The notes under the pieces were generated by a model. It ran no database searches. It saw nothing but the letters and a program-made list of their open reading frames with translations, and was not told the DNA's origin. From positions 2,198,420 to 2,205,956 of the forward strand of contig CP070766.1 of NCBI GenBank assembly GCA_020345705.1: a stretch of 7,537 nt of DNA, in the 5' to 3' direction. Of this stretch, positions 1 to 5,204 are shown one piece after another. Made by a program: the position numbers and the translations under genes. The DNA comes from Candidatus Zixiibacteriota bacterium (GTDB lineage Bacteria > Zixibacteria > MSB-5A5 > GN15 > PGXB01). How positions within the stretch are numbered: position 1 is the stretch's first letter; every line of letters starts with the position of its first letter.

Positions 1-592
1 CACGAACGATGGAATCTGACTTGACTGTTGCCATCTGCTCGTAATCATAAATACAGTATGCTTTGCCATCGGGGCTTTCACTAACCAGATACGGCGAATT
101 ATTGAACAAATCGCGCGGGATGAATGGCGACGGCATCGTGCCTGACGCAACGAGTGACCAGTCGGATATCCTATACTTATGTACCTGGTCTGCGCTAAAC
201 ACAAGCAGATGCAGACCGTCGGGAGTGAAAGCGGGAAATCCGGAGGGAGACAAGCTTGTTATAGTATCCATCATGTCAACGTCATAGATTAGAACTCGAC
301 CCAGACTCTGCGCGAATGTCGCCACATATTGACCATCACAGGAAGCATCCATGACGGTAATTCTGGGATCCGGCGTCAAGATGGAATCTATTAACGAGTC
401 AGTCTTTGAATCGACAATCCAGATATATCCGGGACCATCCTGATTACCGTCCGAAATGAAAACATAATAGCTACCTGGCTCCGGTTCCCCTGGATATGTC
501 GGGCAGTCCGGGCAGTCCTTGCAGCAGGATAAATTAAGAAAAATCACACAGATGCCGAGCAAAGATGTCAAAATGATGGGTTTTTTGGTCAT
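1..592 (-). CDS. Lipoprotein-like beta-propeller (YVTN/WD-type) protein, C-terminus cut by window edge
   Basis: The frame is open from the ATG at 592 to the left edge (197 complete codons), so the C-terminus is missing. The start is well supported: AGGAGG at 600-605 lies seven bases before the ATG. Residues 1-22 are a short basic start followed by a hydrophobic stretch, then NLSCC. Cys23 or Cys24 could be the lipidated residue, although the lipobox is imperfect (Asn at -3 for Cys23, Cys at -1 for Cys24). A Cys/Pro-rich linker follows (CCKDCPDCP). From about residue 42 there are repeating beta-strand units of roughly 40 residues, such as YIWIVDSKTDSLIDS, VLIYDVDMMDTITS and HKYRISDWSLVASG. This is the usual look of YVTN/WD40-like propellers, which generally act as binding scaffolds outside the cytoplasm. 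The substrate is unknown. It is separated from the next gene by about 1 kb and appears to have its own leader. Confidence 0.75.
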   Translation of the reverse strand, partial: MTKKPIILTSLLGICVIFLNLSCCKDCPDCPTYPGEPEPGSYYVFISDGNQDGPGYIWIVDSKTDSLIDSILTPDPRITVMDASCDGQYVATFAQSLGRVLIYDVDMMDTITSLSPSGFPAFTPDGLHLLVFSADQVHKYRISDWSLVASGTMPSPFIPRDLFNNSPYLVSESPDGKAYCIYDYEQMATVKSDSIVR

Positions 593-660
593 TCGACCGC
601 CTCCTGTTTGAAATAGCTGCAGGGGAACGAGTCGAAGGTGTCAGACGCTGTCGGAACCGT

Positions 661-695
661 CAGGGCCGGCTGGCAACCAGTTCAGTTCGGCCCTG
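661..695 (-). promoter_or_regulatory. Two-tier hairpin in the presumed 5' leader of the propeller gene
   Basis: CAGGGCCG (661-668) pairs perfectly with CGGCCCTG (688-695). Inside the loop CTGG (670-673) pairs with CCAG (677-680) around a three-base loop. It lies about 70-100 nt upstream of the ATG at 592. No U-tract follows directly on the minus strand, so it does not look like an attenuator terminator. No known riboswitch class was recognised. It may be a leader stabiliser or simply a GC-rich palindrome. Confidence 0.35.
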
Positions 696-763
696 AAGGC
701 GTTCACCCTTTTTTACTTGTCTTTCTCCGGTCCTAAGCCCATGAAGACCATCCCTCGTTTATA

Positions 764-792
764 TAGATACATAAACCCATGAAAATGTGCAA
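764..792 (-). promoter_or_regulatory. Weak candidate promoter for the propeller gene
   Basis: On the minus strand TTGCAC (787-792) is followed after 17 bases by TATCTA (764-769), which runs into a TATATAA stretch. Each hexamer matches the sigma-70 consensus at only three positions. It is the most promoter-like AT-rich spot upstream of the gene starting at 592 and would give a leader of roughly 165 nt containing the hairpin at 661-695. Confidence 0.25.
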
Positions 793-1137
793 GAGAATGC
801 GATATATACCGAAAGAACTCGGGCCGGGCCGGCCCTGCCTTAAATGAAGTCAAAAAAGTTCTTCTTTCGGGGAACAAAACGGGATATTTTTTGTCTTAAC
901 CTTTGGAGCTTCGCAATACATCGGGGTTTCTGAGTATTGTCGAGGACATGGCGAGGATCACAGGTGGTAATCTCTGCTCACGCTTCTTGGAATTTGCAAC
1001 CGGGGGAGCGGAGATTGCCCCTTTTTTATGGTCTCCGGCACATTCCTGCCTGACCTCTGCCCGGAATCTTCCGCTCAATCGAAAACAATCGTCGTTTGAG
1101 GCGACTACTCTTTTGCAGGGGGAAAACAATGATTCCT

Positions 1138-1263
1138 CGCGGCAACTGAAGGCCGCGCTGTTAATAAAAAATGGAGCGAGAAGCCCGTCAAAACCCCGGT
1201 GTCGAAAAAGATGTGCGGGCTTCTGTAATTTTCGCTCCATTTTGATACCAGCTTTATGGTATC
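1138..1263 (-). ncRNA. Array of three adjacent perfect stem-loops; candidate structured RNA ending in a terminator-like U-tract
   Basis: Read on the minus strand: GATACCA/TGGTATC (1244-1263, 7 bp, 6-nt loop) abuts, with no spacer, a composite stem. Its outer 12 bp are AAAATGGAGCGA/TCGCTCCATTTT (arms 1232-1243 and 1168-1179). Its inner 8 bp are GAAGCCCG/CGGGCTTC (arms 1216-1223 and 1180-1187), with an 8-nt bulge on one side only and a 28-nt apical loop. The outer stem runs into six T on the minus strand (1166-1171). Further downstream is CGCGGC/GCCGCG (1138-1157, 8-nt loop). The minus orientation is favoured because of the T-run and because transcription from the regulator gene arrives from that side. 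It could be a small RNA, a 3'-end processing or termination structure, or a MITE-like palindrome. No known RNA family was recognised. Confidence 0.4.
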
Positions 1264-1373
1264 GGCAGGGATCGGCGTCAATCTGGAGATGAGCTGCCGT
1301 CCTGTACAACCTATTGCAAAAGGCTATTTAGTCCGGAATTTTTCGTCCCTCTGAGCACCTCCCTTTTTGGCAA

Positions 1374-1413
1374 CCGGGCCGGAAGAGTCAGTTAATGTCT
1401 GCTCCCGGCCCGG
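1374..1413. repeat. Long GC-rich hairpin
   Basis: CCGGGCCGG (1374-1382) pairs perfectly with CCGGCCCGG (1405-1413). The stem can extend inward through GAG-bulge-CAG against CTGCTC and outward through GCAA/TTGC after a 2-nt bulge. The innermost loop is about seven bases. There is no U-tract directly after it on either strand, so it is not a standard intrinsic terminator. It sits about 220 bp beyond the end of the TPR regulator gene. Confidence 0.45.
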
Positions 1414-1622
1414 CATTGCAGCAACACTTCAACCACCTTGTGGGAACTTGGGAACCGCATGGAGGTTGTACTATTATACGGAGCAACTTCTGTACCAAAG
1501 TGCTGTGGCTGACTCCTTAAAGCGTATAAGATATTGTGAGACAATGGAATACATTTAATCGGGCCGATGGCTGAATTGCCTTAAGAAAGAAGCTGTCTTC
1601 GTAATTTGCGAGGATTTGAAAT

Positions 1623-1655
1623 GCCGGGCTCGTAGCTTACGAACGGCGACCCGGC
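1623..1655 (-). terminator. Weak terminator-like hairpin overlapping the stop of the TPR regulator gene
   Basis: On the minus strand GCCGGG (1650-1655) pairs with CCCGGC (1623-1628), and inside it TCGTA/TACGA (1630-1634, 1638-1642) closes a three-base loop containing part of the TAA stop codon. Only three U follow, so termination here would be inefficient. Transcription may continue to the 1138-1263 array. Confidence 0.3.
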
Positions 1656-3787
1656 TTGAGACCGTATTTTCTGATCCGGTTGCGGATTGTTCCTTCGGAT
1701 ACACCCAAATGGCGCGCAGCGGCACTGCGATTCCACTCGGTTTCTTCGAGGACTCTGATCAGCGCTTCCCGCTCGGTCATCTTATCCGACGTCAGACACT
1801 CAACCATGCCGCCGATACTTCCATCGCCGAGCAAATAAAGCCGGCAGACTTCGGCCTTGAGCTCACGGACGTTACCCGGCCAGCCCCGATCGGCCAGGAG
1901 GTGGCAGAGCCGGTCAAAAACGGTTCGATCCGGTTTGGCGTCAAAATCATAGCCGCACTGGGCCAGAAAGTGCCTGACCAGATGAACTATGTCATCGTAC
2001 CTCTCAGACAGAGGCGGAAGGTTGATGGGTATTTCATGCAGACGGTGGTACAGATCCGGTCGAAATCTCCCGTCTCGCAGCCTCTGTTTGAGATCGTGAT
2101 TGGTGGAAGCGATTATTCTGATATCGATCCGCTTTGTCACATTGACGCCAAGCGGGCGGATGGCTTTGGTCTCGATGACCTCAAGAAGCTTGGCCTGGAA
2201 CTCGCGACTGCTGTCGGCCAACTCGTTGAGATAAAAGGTTCCGCCGTCAGCTTCCTCAAAAAGCCCCGCGCGGCTGTGCTCGGCCCCCGTGAACGCGCCT
2301 TTCCGGTATCCGAACAGCTCCGCCTCAACCATACTATCGGGAATAGCGGCGCAGTTGACCGTGACAAACTTGCCCTCCCGTCCGGAATAATAATGAATAT
2401 ACCGGGCCAACTGGTCCTTTCCGGAACCGGTCGGCCCGGTCAAAAACACGGTCAGATCAGACCTGGCGATATTTTCAGCAAGCTTGACTAGGCTCTTCAT
2501 CCCCCGGTCGGCCGCAATAAAAACCGGCCGGTCCTTATCCGAGGACTCGATACGCGAGGTTGGTATGCGCAGAACTGCGAGCTCGCGGTCGACCCTTCGC
2601 GGGTAACGGGCCACGTTCTCCGATTTGAAATACTCGCGAGCCATACATAGAAGCGCCAATCGCTCGCCATTATCATATAAGCCCGACATGGCTGCCAGAT
2701 ACCGCGTCAGGGCCAGCTCGTAACGGGAATTGATGGCTGAAAAGATGCTCATGGCCTTGGCAAACCAATCGCAGGCTTTGACTTTATCGCCGCGGCTTTG
2801 CTCGACGCGGGCAAAAACCCGGTAGCAGGCGGCAATCTCGGCCCGCTCGTTAATCTTGCCGGCAACCTTTAGAGCCTCTCGAGCCGCTTTTTCCGCCAGG
2901 TCGTGCTTTTCCTGCCCGAGATATGCATCAGCCAGCAGCCGCTTGCTCTGTGATACCAAGGCCGATTCGGGCGCAATCTTCAGCGACAGCTCAATCCCGC
3001 CTTTGAGAGCCTTTTCGGCGTCTCTGAATTTGCCGTCGAGGATATGGATCCAGCCGACGTACTCGAAATAATGAGCCTTCTCACGCTTGAATTCAGAGGA
3101 TAATTCGACCGTCCTGGCAATCAGCTCGTGCGCCAGGGCGACATCACCCAGAAGCGCCGCCAGCATGCCGCGAACCAGGTAGTAATGATATTGATTGTTC
3201 TCGCTCTGTCCGGCAACATCACCCTCGATACGTTTCAGCTGCTGGAGAGCGTCATAAAAGGTCCCGATTCTAAGCTGCACAACAGCCATGTTCCTCTGAA
3301 GCGTTGCGACGTTGTCGGGATTGCCCAGCTCGACGTTAATATCAATGCATCTCTGGAGATTCTTCAGGGCATCTTCGACGGCCCCGGTCTGAAATTGAAC
3401 AAGCGCCAGGTAATTTAATACGCGCTGAACCGCGTCCAGATTATCGCATCGCTTATAATTCAGATATGACTCCAGAAGGACTTCGTGAGCCTCAAAGTGC
3501 CTTCCCACCGACACGAGATACCAACCATACAGGAACTTCGCTTTTGCGAAAAGCTCGTTGTTGCTGCTCTTCTTATAATACTGAATCGCCCCTTGCAGGA
3601 TGTTCCCGACGTCGTAATCACCAAGACCCAGTCTTGCTTCACACCGCAATAGATCACAGAACCATTTCTCCTCGACAGGAAGCCGGGCAGAATCGACTGC
3701 TTCCAGATAAGCCAGCGCCTTGGCGAACTCCCTGTCACGGTTGAGCTTTGCAGCCGAAAGCAACTCTCTGGTTGTTGCACACTTCAT
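1637..3787 (-). CDS. Sigma-54-dependent transcriptional activator with N-terminal TPR-like sensor domain and Fis-type HTH
   Basis: The 716-residue product has three parts. Residues about 15-400 are helical repeats of TPR type (for example A-L-x-x-L near 140 and 180), replacing the receiver, GAF or PAS domain usual in NtrC-like activators. Residues about 420-650 are the AAA+ domain: Walker A GPTGSGKD (451-458), the sigma-54-contacting GAFTGA (497-502), arginine-finger region FRPDLYHRL (575-583) and WPGNVREL (636-643). Residues about 670-710 are a Fis-type HTH (RSAAARHLGVSEGTIRNRI). Such proteins hydrolyse ATP to remodel the sigma-54 holoenzyme from upstream DNA sites. Oddly, the Walker B segment reads GGTFYLNEL (515-523), with Asn521 where the family nearly always has Asp. 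The ATG at 3787 has only a poor Shine-Dalgarno (AGG two bases away; AAGGA is 17 bases away), but no better start exists. It is 34 nt downstream of the small exported-protein gene and is probably co-transcribed with it. What the TPR part senses is unknown. Confidence 0.92.
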   Translation of the reverse strand: MKCATTRELLSAAKLNRDREFAKALAYLEAVDSARLPVEEKWFCDLLRCEARLGLGDYDVGNILQGAIQYYKKSSNNELFAKAKFLYGWYLVSVGRHFEAHEVLLESYLNYKRCDNLDAVQRVLNYLALVQFQTGAVEDALKNLQRCIDINVELGNPDNVATLQRNMAVVQLRIGTFYDALQQLKRIEGDVAGQSENNQYHYYLVRGMLAALLGDVALAHELIARTVELSSEFKREKAHYFEYVGWIHILDGKFRDAEKALKGGIELSLKIAPESALVSQSKRLLADAYLGQEKHDLAEKAAREALKVAGKINERAEIAACYRVFARVEQSRGDKVKACDWFAKAMSIFSAINSRYELALTRYLAAMSGLYDNGERLALLCMAREYFKSENVARYPRRVDRELAVLRIPTSRIESSDKDRPVFIAADRGMKSLVKLAENIARSDLTVFLTGPTGSGKDQLARYIHYYSGREGKFVTVNCAAIPDSMVEAELFGYRKGAFTGAEHSRAGLFEEADGGTFYLNELADSSREFQAKLLEVIETKAIRPLGVNVTKRIDIRIIASTNHDLKQRLRDGRFRPDLYHRLHEIPINLPPLSERYDDIVHLVRHFLAQCGYDFDAKPDRTVFDRLCHLLADRGWPGNVRELKAEVCRLYLLGDGSIGGMVECLTSDKMTEREALIRVLEETEWNRSAAARHLGVSEGTIRNRIRKYGLKPGRRS

Positions 3788-3821
3788 GGCCTGATAAACG
3801 AACGTCCTTTTTTAAAACCGA

Positions 3822-4103
3822 TTAAAGAACTCCCATCACGAAACGGATACTCCACACCTTGACGACGATCCAGAGCTTCTCAACCGAATCAACTCCCGGA
3901 CCGCTGGTCTTATCGTCGTCCGGTTGTGTCTGAGGTGCAGCCTTGAGAGTACCCCCCCAAGGGTCGTCAGGGAATGTCGGATCACCGGGATCGCTACCTT
4001 GGGTCGAATTGCCGCCGGTCCCCGGCGGTGCGGCCACAATGGCCGGCGAAAGCATTACCATCAGGAATGCTAAAAGAACGAAGATTGTTATCAGTTTCCT
4101 CAT
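3822..4103 (-). CDS. Small exported protein of unknown function, directly upstream of the TPR activator gene
   Basis: The 93-residue product is not recognised as a known family. The ATG at 4103 is chosen over an upstream TTG (4133) because GGAG lies eight bases before it and the resulting N-terminus is a clean signal peptide: MRK, then a hydrophobic stretch to about residue 23, with cleavage likely near AIVAA (21-25). The mature part of about 68 residues is low-complexity and acidic (Pro, Gly, Asp, Thr), then ends in a 20-residue hydrophobic, mildly basic, Trp-containing tail (KLWIVVKVW and on to the C-terminus), which could be membrane-associated. A run of seven G in the coding strand (3952-3958) spells Trp-Gly-Gly. 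The stop is followed after 34 nt by the start of the TPR-sigma-54 activator, so the two probably form an operon. By analogy with RRNPP receptors and their exported propeptides it might supply the ligand for the TPR domain; this is untested inference. Confidence 0.65.
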   Translation of the reverse strand: MRKLITIFVLLAFLMVMLSPAIVAAPPGTGGNSTQGSDPGDPTFPDDPWGGTLKAAPQTQPDDDKTSGPGVDSVEKLWIVVKVWSIRFVMGVL

Positions 4104-4333
4104 GGCCTCCACTCCATTGATATTTAATTTCAATGTTTACATTTACCCAGTGCGAGGTCTCCCCAGATATTTATTTCTGATATACGTGTTTTCTTCGATT
4201 CCTCCTCTTTTTTCAGTTCAGTATTTTTGACATTTAACAGATTCAGTACCGCTAAGCTCTATAATACCTTGAACCAGCCAGAAAGCTTTACCTGTCGAAC
4301 CGACAGACCTTTCCCAGTTATATTTGCTCGCCA

Positions 4334-4342
4334 ATTATATCA
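4334..4342 (-). promoter_or_regulatory. Extended -10 promoter candidate for the small exported protein/TPR activator operon
   Basis: The minus strand reads TGATATAAT, a perfect extended -10 (TGnTATAAT). No good -35 hexamer lies 16-18 bases upstream, which is tolerated in extended -10 promoters. Transcription would start near 4327 and give a leader of about 220 nt before the ATG at 4103. The repeated CCATTTT-N4-TTGACAAG motifs lie about 60-110 bp upstream, a position suited to activator sites. Confidence 0.45.
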
Positions 4343-4401
4343 GAGGGTTCAAGGCTGAAGCTGATTTCCCTGGGTGCCTCCGATCCTTGCCAAGTTCCCT
4401 T

Positions 4402-4420
4402 CTTGTCAATATAAAAATGG
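4402..4420 (-). repeat. Copy 1 of 19-bp motif CCATTTT-N4-TTGACAAG
   Basis: On the minus strand this copy reads CCATTTTTATATTGACAAG. It starts 33 bp from copy 2 in the same orientation, about three helical turns. TTGACA is a perfect -35 hexamer, but no good -10 follows at 16-18 bases, so it may be an operator or activator site rather than a promoter core. Confidence 0.6.
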
Positions 4421-4483
4421 CTAATGAAATCGGACTTGTCAAGAAGAAAATGGTCCGAAAACGGAAAAATCGGCCATTTTTAT
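4411..4483. repeat. Inverted repeat enclosing motif copy 2
   Basis: ATAAAAATGGC (4411-4421) pairs perfectly with GCCATTTTTAT (4473-4483). An inner CGGAC/GTCCG stem (4431-4435, 4453-4457) sits inside the 51-nt loop. The arms end in A- and T-rich tracts, so transcripts from either side could form a terminator-like stem. It lies about 200 bp beyond the stop of the Cys-rich protein gene. The plan of outer AAAATGG-containing stem plus short inner stem resembles the array at 1168-1243. Confidence 0.4.
4435..4453 (-). repeat. Copy 2 of 19-bp motif CCATTTT-N4-TTGACAAG
   Basis: On the minus strand this copy reads CCATTTTCTTCTTGACAAG. It is framed by the 5-bp inverted repeat CGGAC/GTCCG (4431-4435 and 4453-4457). 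It shares with copy 3 an adjoining GTCCG on the TTGACAAG side. Confidence 0.6.
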
Positions 4484-4539
4484 GAGGCTCTGGCCCCTAA
4501 ATATGGATTGCGCTGACAATTTTTGTCACCGGGGATGTC

Positions 4540-4704
4540 ATGATCTTTCTACAGCGTGGCTTTATTCGCGAGACACTATTCGATTCGTACCACCATTACG
4601 GTCTCAGCTTGGCCAATTTGGTCAGTTCTGCGCCAGTCTTTGGCTTGCTTATCATTGTCGCGTTTCGCCCGGCTGAGAAAGACATCAGAAACAGTCTTTC
4701 ATAA
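4540..4704 (+). CDS. Possible small membrane protein on the plus strand (54 aa) or remnant of one
   Basis: The ATG at 4540 follows GGGGA by five bases and opens a 54-codon frame ending in TAA at 4702-4704. The product starts MIFLQRGFIRETLFDSY, has a membrane-span-like stretch (LANLVSSAPVFGLLIIVAFR) and ends in a polar tail. The frame is open further upstream to a stop at 4498-4500, adding another hydrophobic run (IWIALTIFVTGDV) but no standard start codon, so a decayed two-span protein is possible. It is the only candidate gene on the plus strand and overlaps the 3' end of the Cys-rich protein gene by 20 bp in convergent orientation. No family was recognised. It could be chance; the hydrophobic, protein-like composition is the main argument. 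Confidence 0.3.
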   Translation: MIFLQRGFIRETLFDSYHHYGLSLANLVSSAPVFGLLIIVAFRPAEKDIRNSLS

Positions 4705-5125
4705 CACGCTCAAAAGCGACTATTATTCCGACTACAACGCCAACAGGCCACCAGGGGCCCGCTCTCAGGCATATCGGCACCGCTGCCATAATGCCTGCTA
4801 CCAATGGCTCGACAACACATTTTATCCACTTTTCTCTGTGCCAGTCCTTCGCTGAGGAGACTTCTTTCAGCACGAGCTCACAGTAGCCCTTCAGATGAGA
4901 ACTATAATCCAGGATATCGCCAATGGTATTTTGCAAGCGATTTCCAGACGCAATATCCGTCGAGTCGTCATTTCCCAGTCCGCTCGAACAGGCGGCGCCC
5001 CAGGCAAACATCCCACTGTAAATGCCCATTTCGATCCCCACACATGGGCAGCTGGCATGGATGGTCGGCGCAATAATGGCCAGAACCAGGATCGTCCAGA
5101 CAATTCTCCTCATCGTCCTTCTCAT
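4685..5125 (-). CDS. Exported cysteine-rich protein with hydrophobic Gly-rich C-terminus, unknown function
   Basis: The 146-residue product begins with a clear signal peptide: MRRTMRR, hydrophobic residues 8-20, likely cleavage after THA (21-24). The mature protein of about 122 residues has seven cysteines (26, 28, 46, 82, 103, 119, 145), two of them in a CPC at its very N-terminus. From residue 104 it is strongly hydrophobic and Gly/Pro/Trp-rich (EPLVAGIMAAVPIC, GPWWPVGVVVGIIVAF), ending in MKDCF. An exported precursor with a Cys-rich, membrane-active C-terminal half resembles some bacteriocins in general design (halocin C8 type), but no specific family signature is seen, and a plain membrane-associated protein is equally possible. 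The start is at 5125 or at the second Met (5113). The first is preceded by a run of eight G (5130-5137) acting as a G-rich Shine-Dalgarno. Upstream is one copy of the 19-bp motif shared with the small exported protein/TPR activator unit. Confidence 0.7.
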   Translation of the reverse strand: MRRTMRRIVWTILVLAIIAPTIHASCPCVGIEMGIYSGMFAWGAACSSGLGNDDSTDIASGNRLQNTIGDILDYSSHLKGYCELVLKEVSSAKDWHREKWIKCVVEPLVAGIMAAVPICLRAGPWWPVGVVVGIIVAFERVMKDCF

Positions 5126-5129
5126 GATT

Positions 5130-5137
5130 CCCCCCCC
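5130..5137 (-). promoter_or_regulatory. G8 homopolymer serving as the ribosome-binding region of the Cys-rich protein gene
   Basis: Eight consecutive G on the coding strand lie four bases before the ATG at 5125. They are the only purine-rich candidate for a Shine-Dalgarno for that start. Tracts of this length are prone to slipped-strand length change, which would alter spacing to the start codon. Confidence 0.4.
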
Positions 5138-5188
5138 GATCGAATTACAGGATCAAACACACTCCAAGATTTATTTTAAAAGTTAAAA

Positions 5189-5204
5189 TGGCATGGTGAC
5201 TGCG
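5189..5204 (+). promoter_or_regulatory. Sigma-54-like -24/-12 element on the plus strand
   Basis: TGGCATG-GTGA-CTGCG matches the sigma-54 consensus TGGCACG-N4-TTGCW at the invariant GG and GC, with the correct ten bases between them, six of seven positions in the -24 part and the TGC core of the -12 part. It would start transcription near 5215, running rightwards, antisense to the leader of the Cys-rich gene. TGACTGC occurs twice here (5197-5203 and 5213-5219). It is attractive because a sigma-54 activator is encoded nearby, but one match in this much sequence could be chance. Confidence 0.3.

Larger units (their letters stand above)
593..1636. other. 1-kb stretch without a convincing protein gene; rich in inverted repeats
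   Basis: Open frames longer than 100 codons exist on both strands around 900-1300, but they are mutually antisense, lack Shine-Dalgarno sequences, have no recognisable domain and run straight through perfect hairpins. They are not accepted as genes. What the stretch does hold is a leader hairpin (661-695), a self-complementary GC-rich block (821-833), an array of adjacent hairpins (1138-1263), a GC-rich hairpin (1374-1413) and a weak terminator-like hairpin at the end of the regulator gene (1623-1655). A TATAAT hexamer lies on the minus strand near 1475 but lacks a matching -35 box. The segment 1005-1027 has GGGG/CCCC followed by six T on the plus strand, too weak to call a terminator. Confidence 0.6.
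4104..4539. other. Intergenic region upstream of the small exported protein gene
   Basis: No protein gene is supported here. It contains the extended -10 candidate (4334-4342), two copies of the 19-bp motif (4402-4420 and 4435-4453) and an inverted repeat enclosing the second copy (4411-4483). On the minus strand an orphan Shine-Dalgarno-like AGGAGG (4201-4206) has no start codon within useful distance. No sigma-54 element with GG-N10-GC spacing and good consensus was found on the minus strand here. Confidence 0.5.

Noticed and set aside
1157..1174. Possible fourth copy of the 19-bp motif on the minus strand (CCATTTT-TTA-TTAACAG)
   Set aside because: The gap is three rather than four bases and the second half has mismatches; the sequence is better explained as the T-run following the 12-bp stem.
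896..1309. Overlapping open frames on both strands (137 codons minus, 129 codons plus)
   Set aside because: They are antisense to each other, lack ribosome-binding sites, have no domain-like composition and are crossed by perfect hairpins that explain the sequence better.
1304..1471. 9-bp inverted repeat GTACAACCT/AGGTTGTAC flanking about 150 bp
   Set aside because: A 9-bp repeat at this distance is expected by chance at a fair rate, and there is no gene or transposase between the arms to suggest a mobile element.
1367..1558. 63-codon plus-strand frame with TTG start
   Set aside because: It begins inside the GC-rich hairpin at 1374-1413, has no good Shine-Dalgarno and no recognisable features.
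1616..2491. 291-codon plus-strand frame
   Set aside because: It is the antisense shadow of the AAA+ and HTH part of the TPR activator gene, whose motifs are unambiguous on the minus strand.
4201..4206. Strong Shine-Dalgarno-like AGGAGG on the minus strand
   Set aside because: No start codon lies within the usual distance and no open frame follows, so no gene is called.
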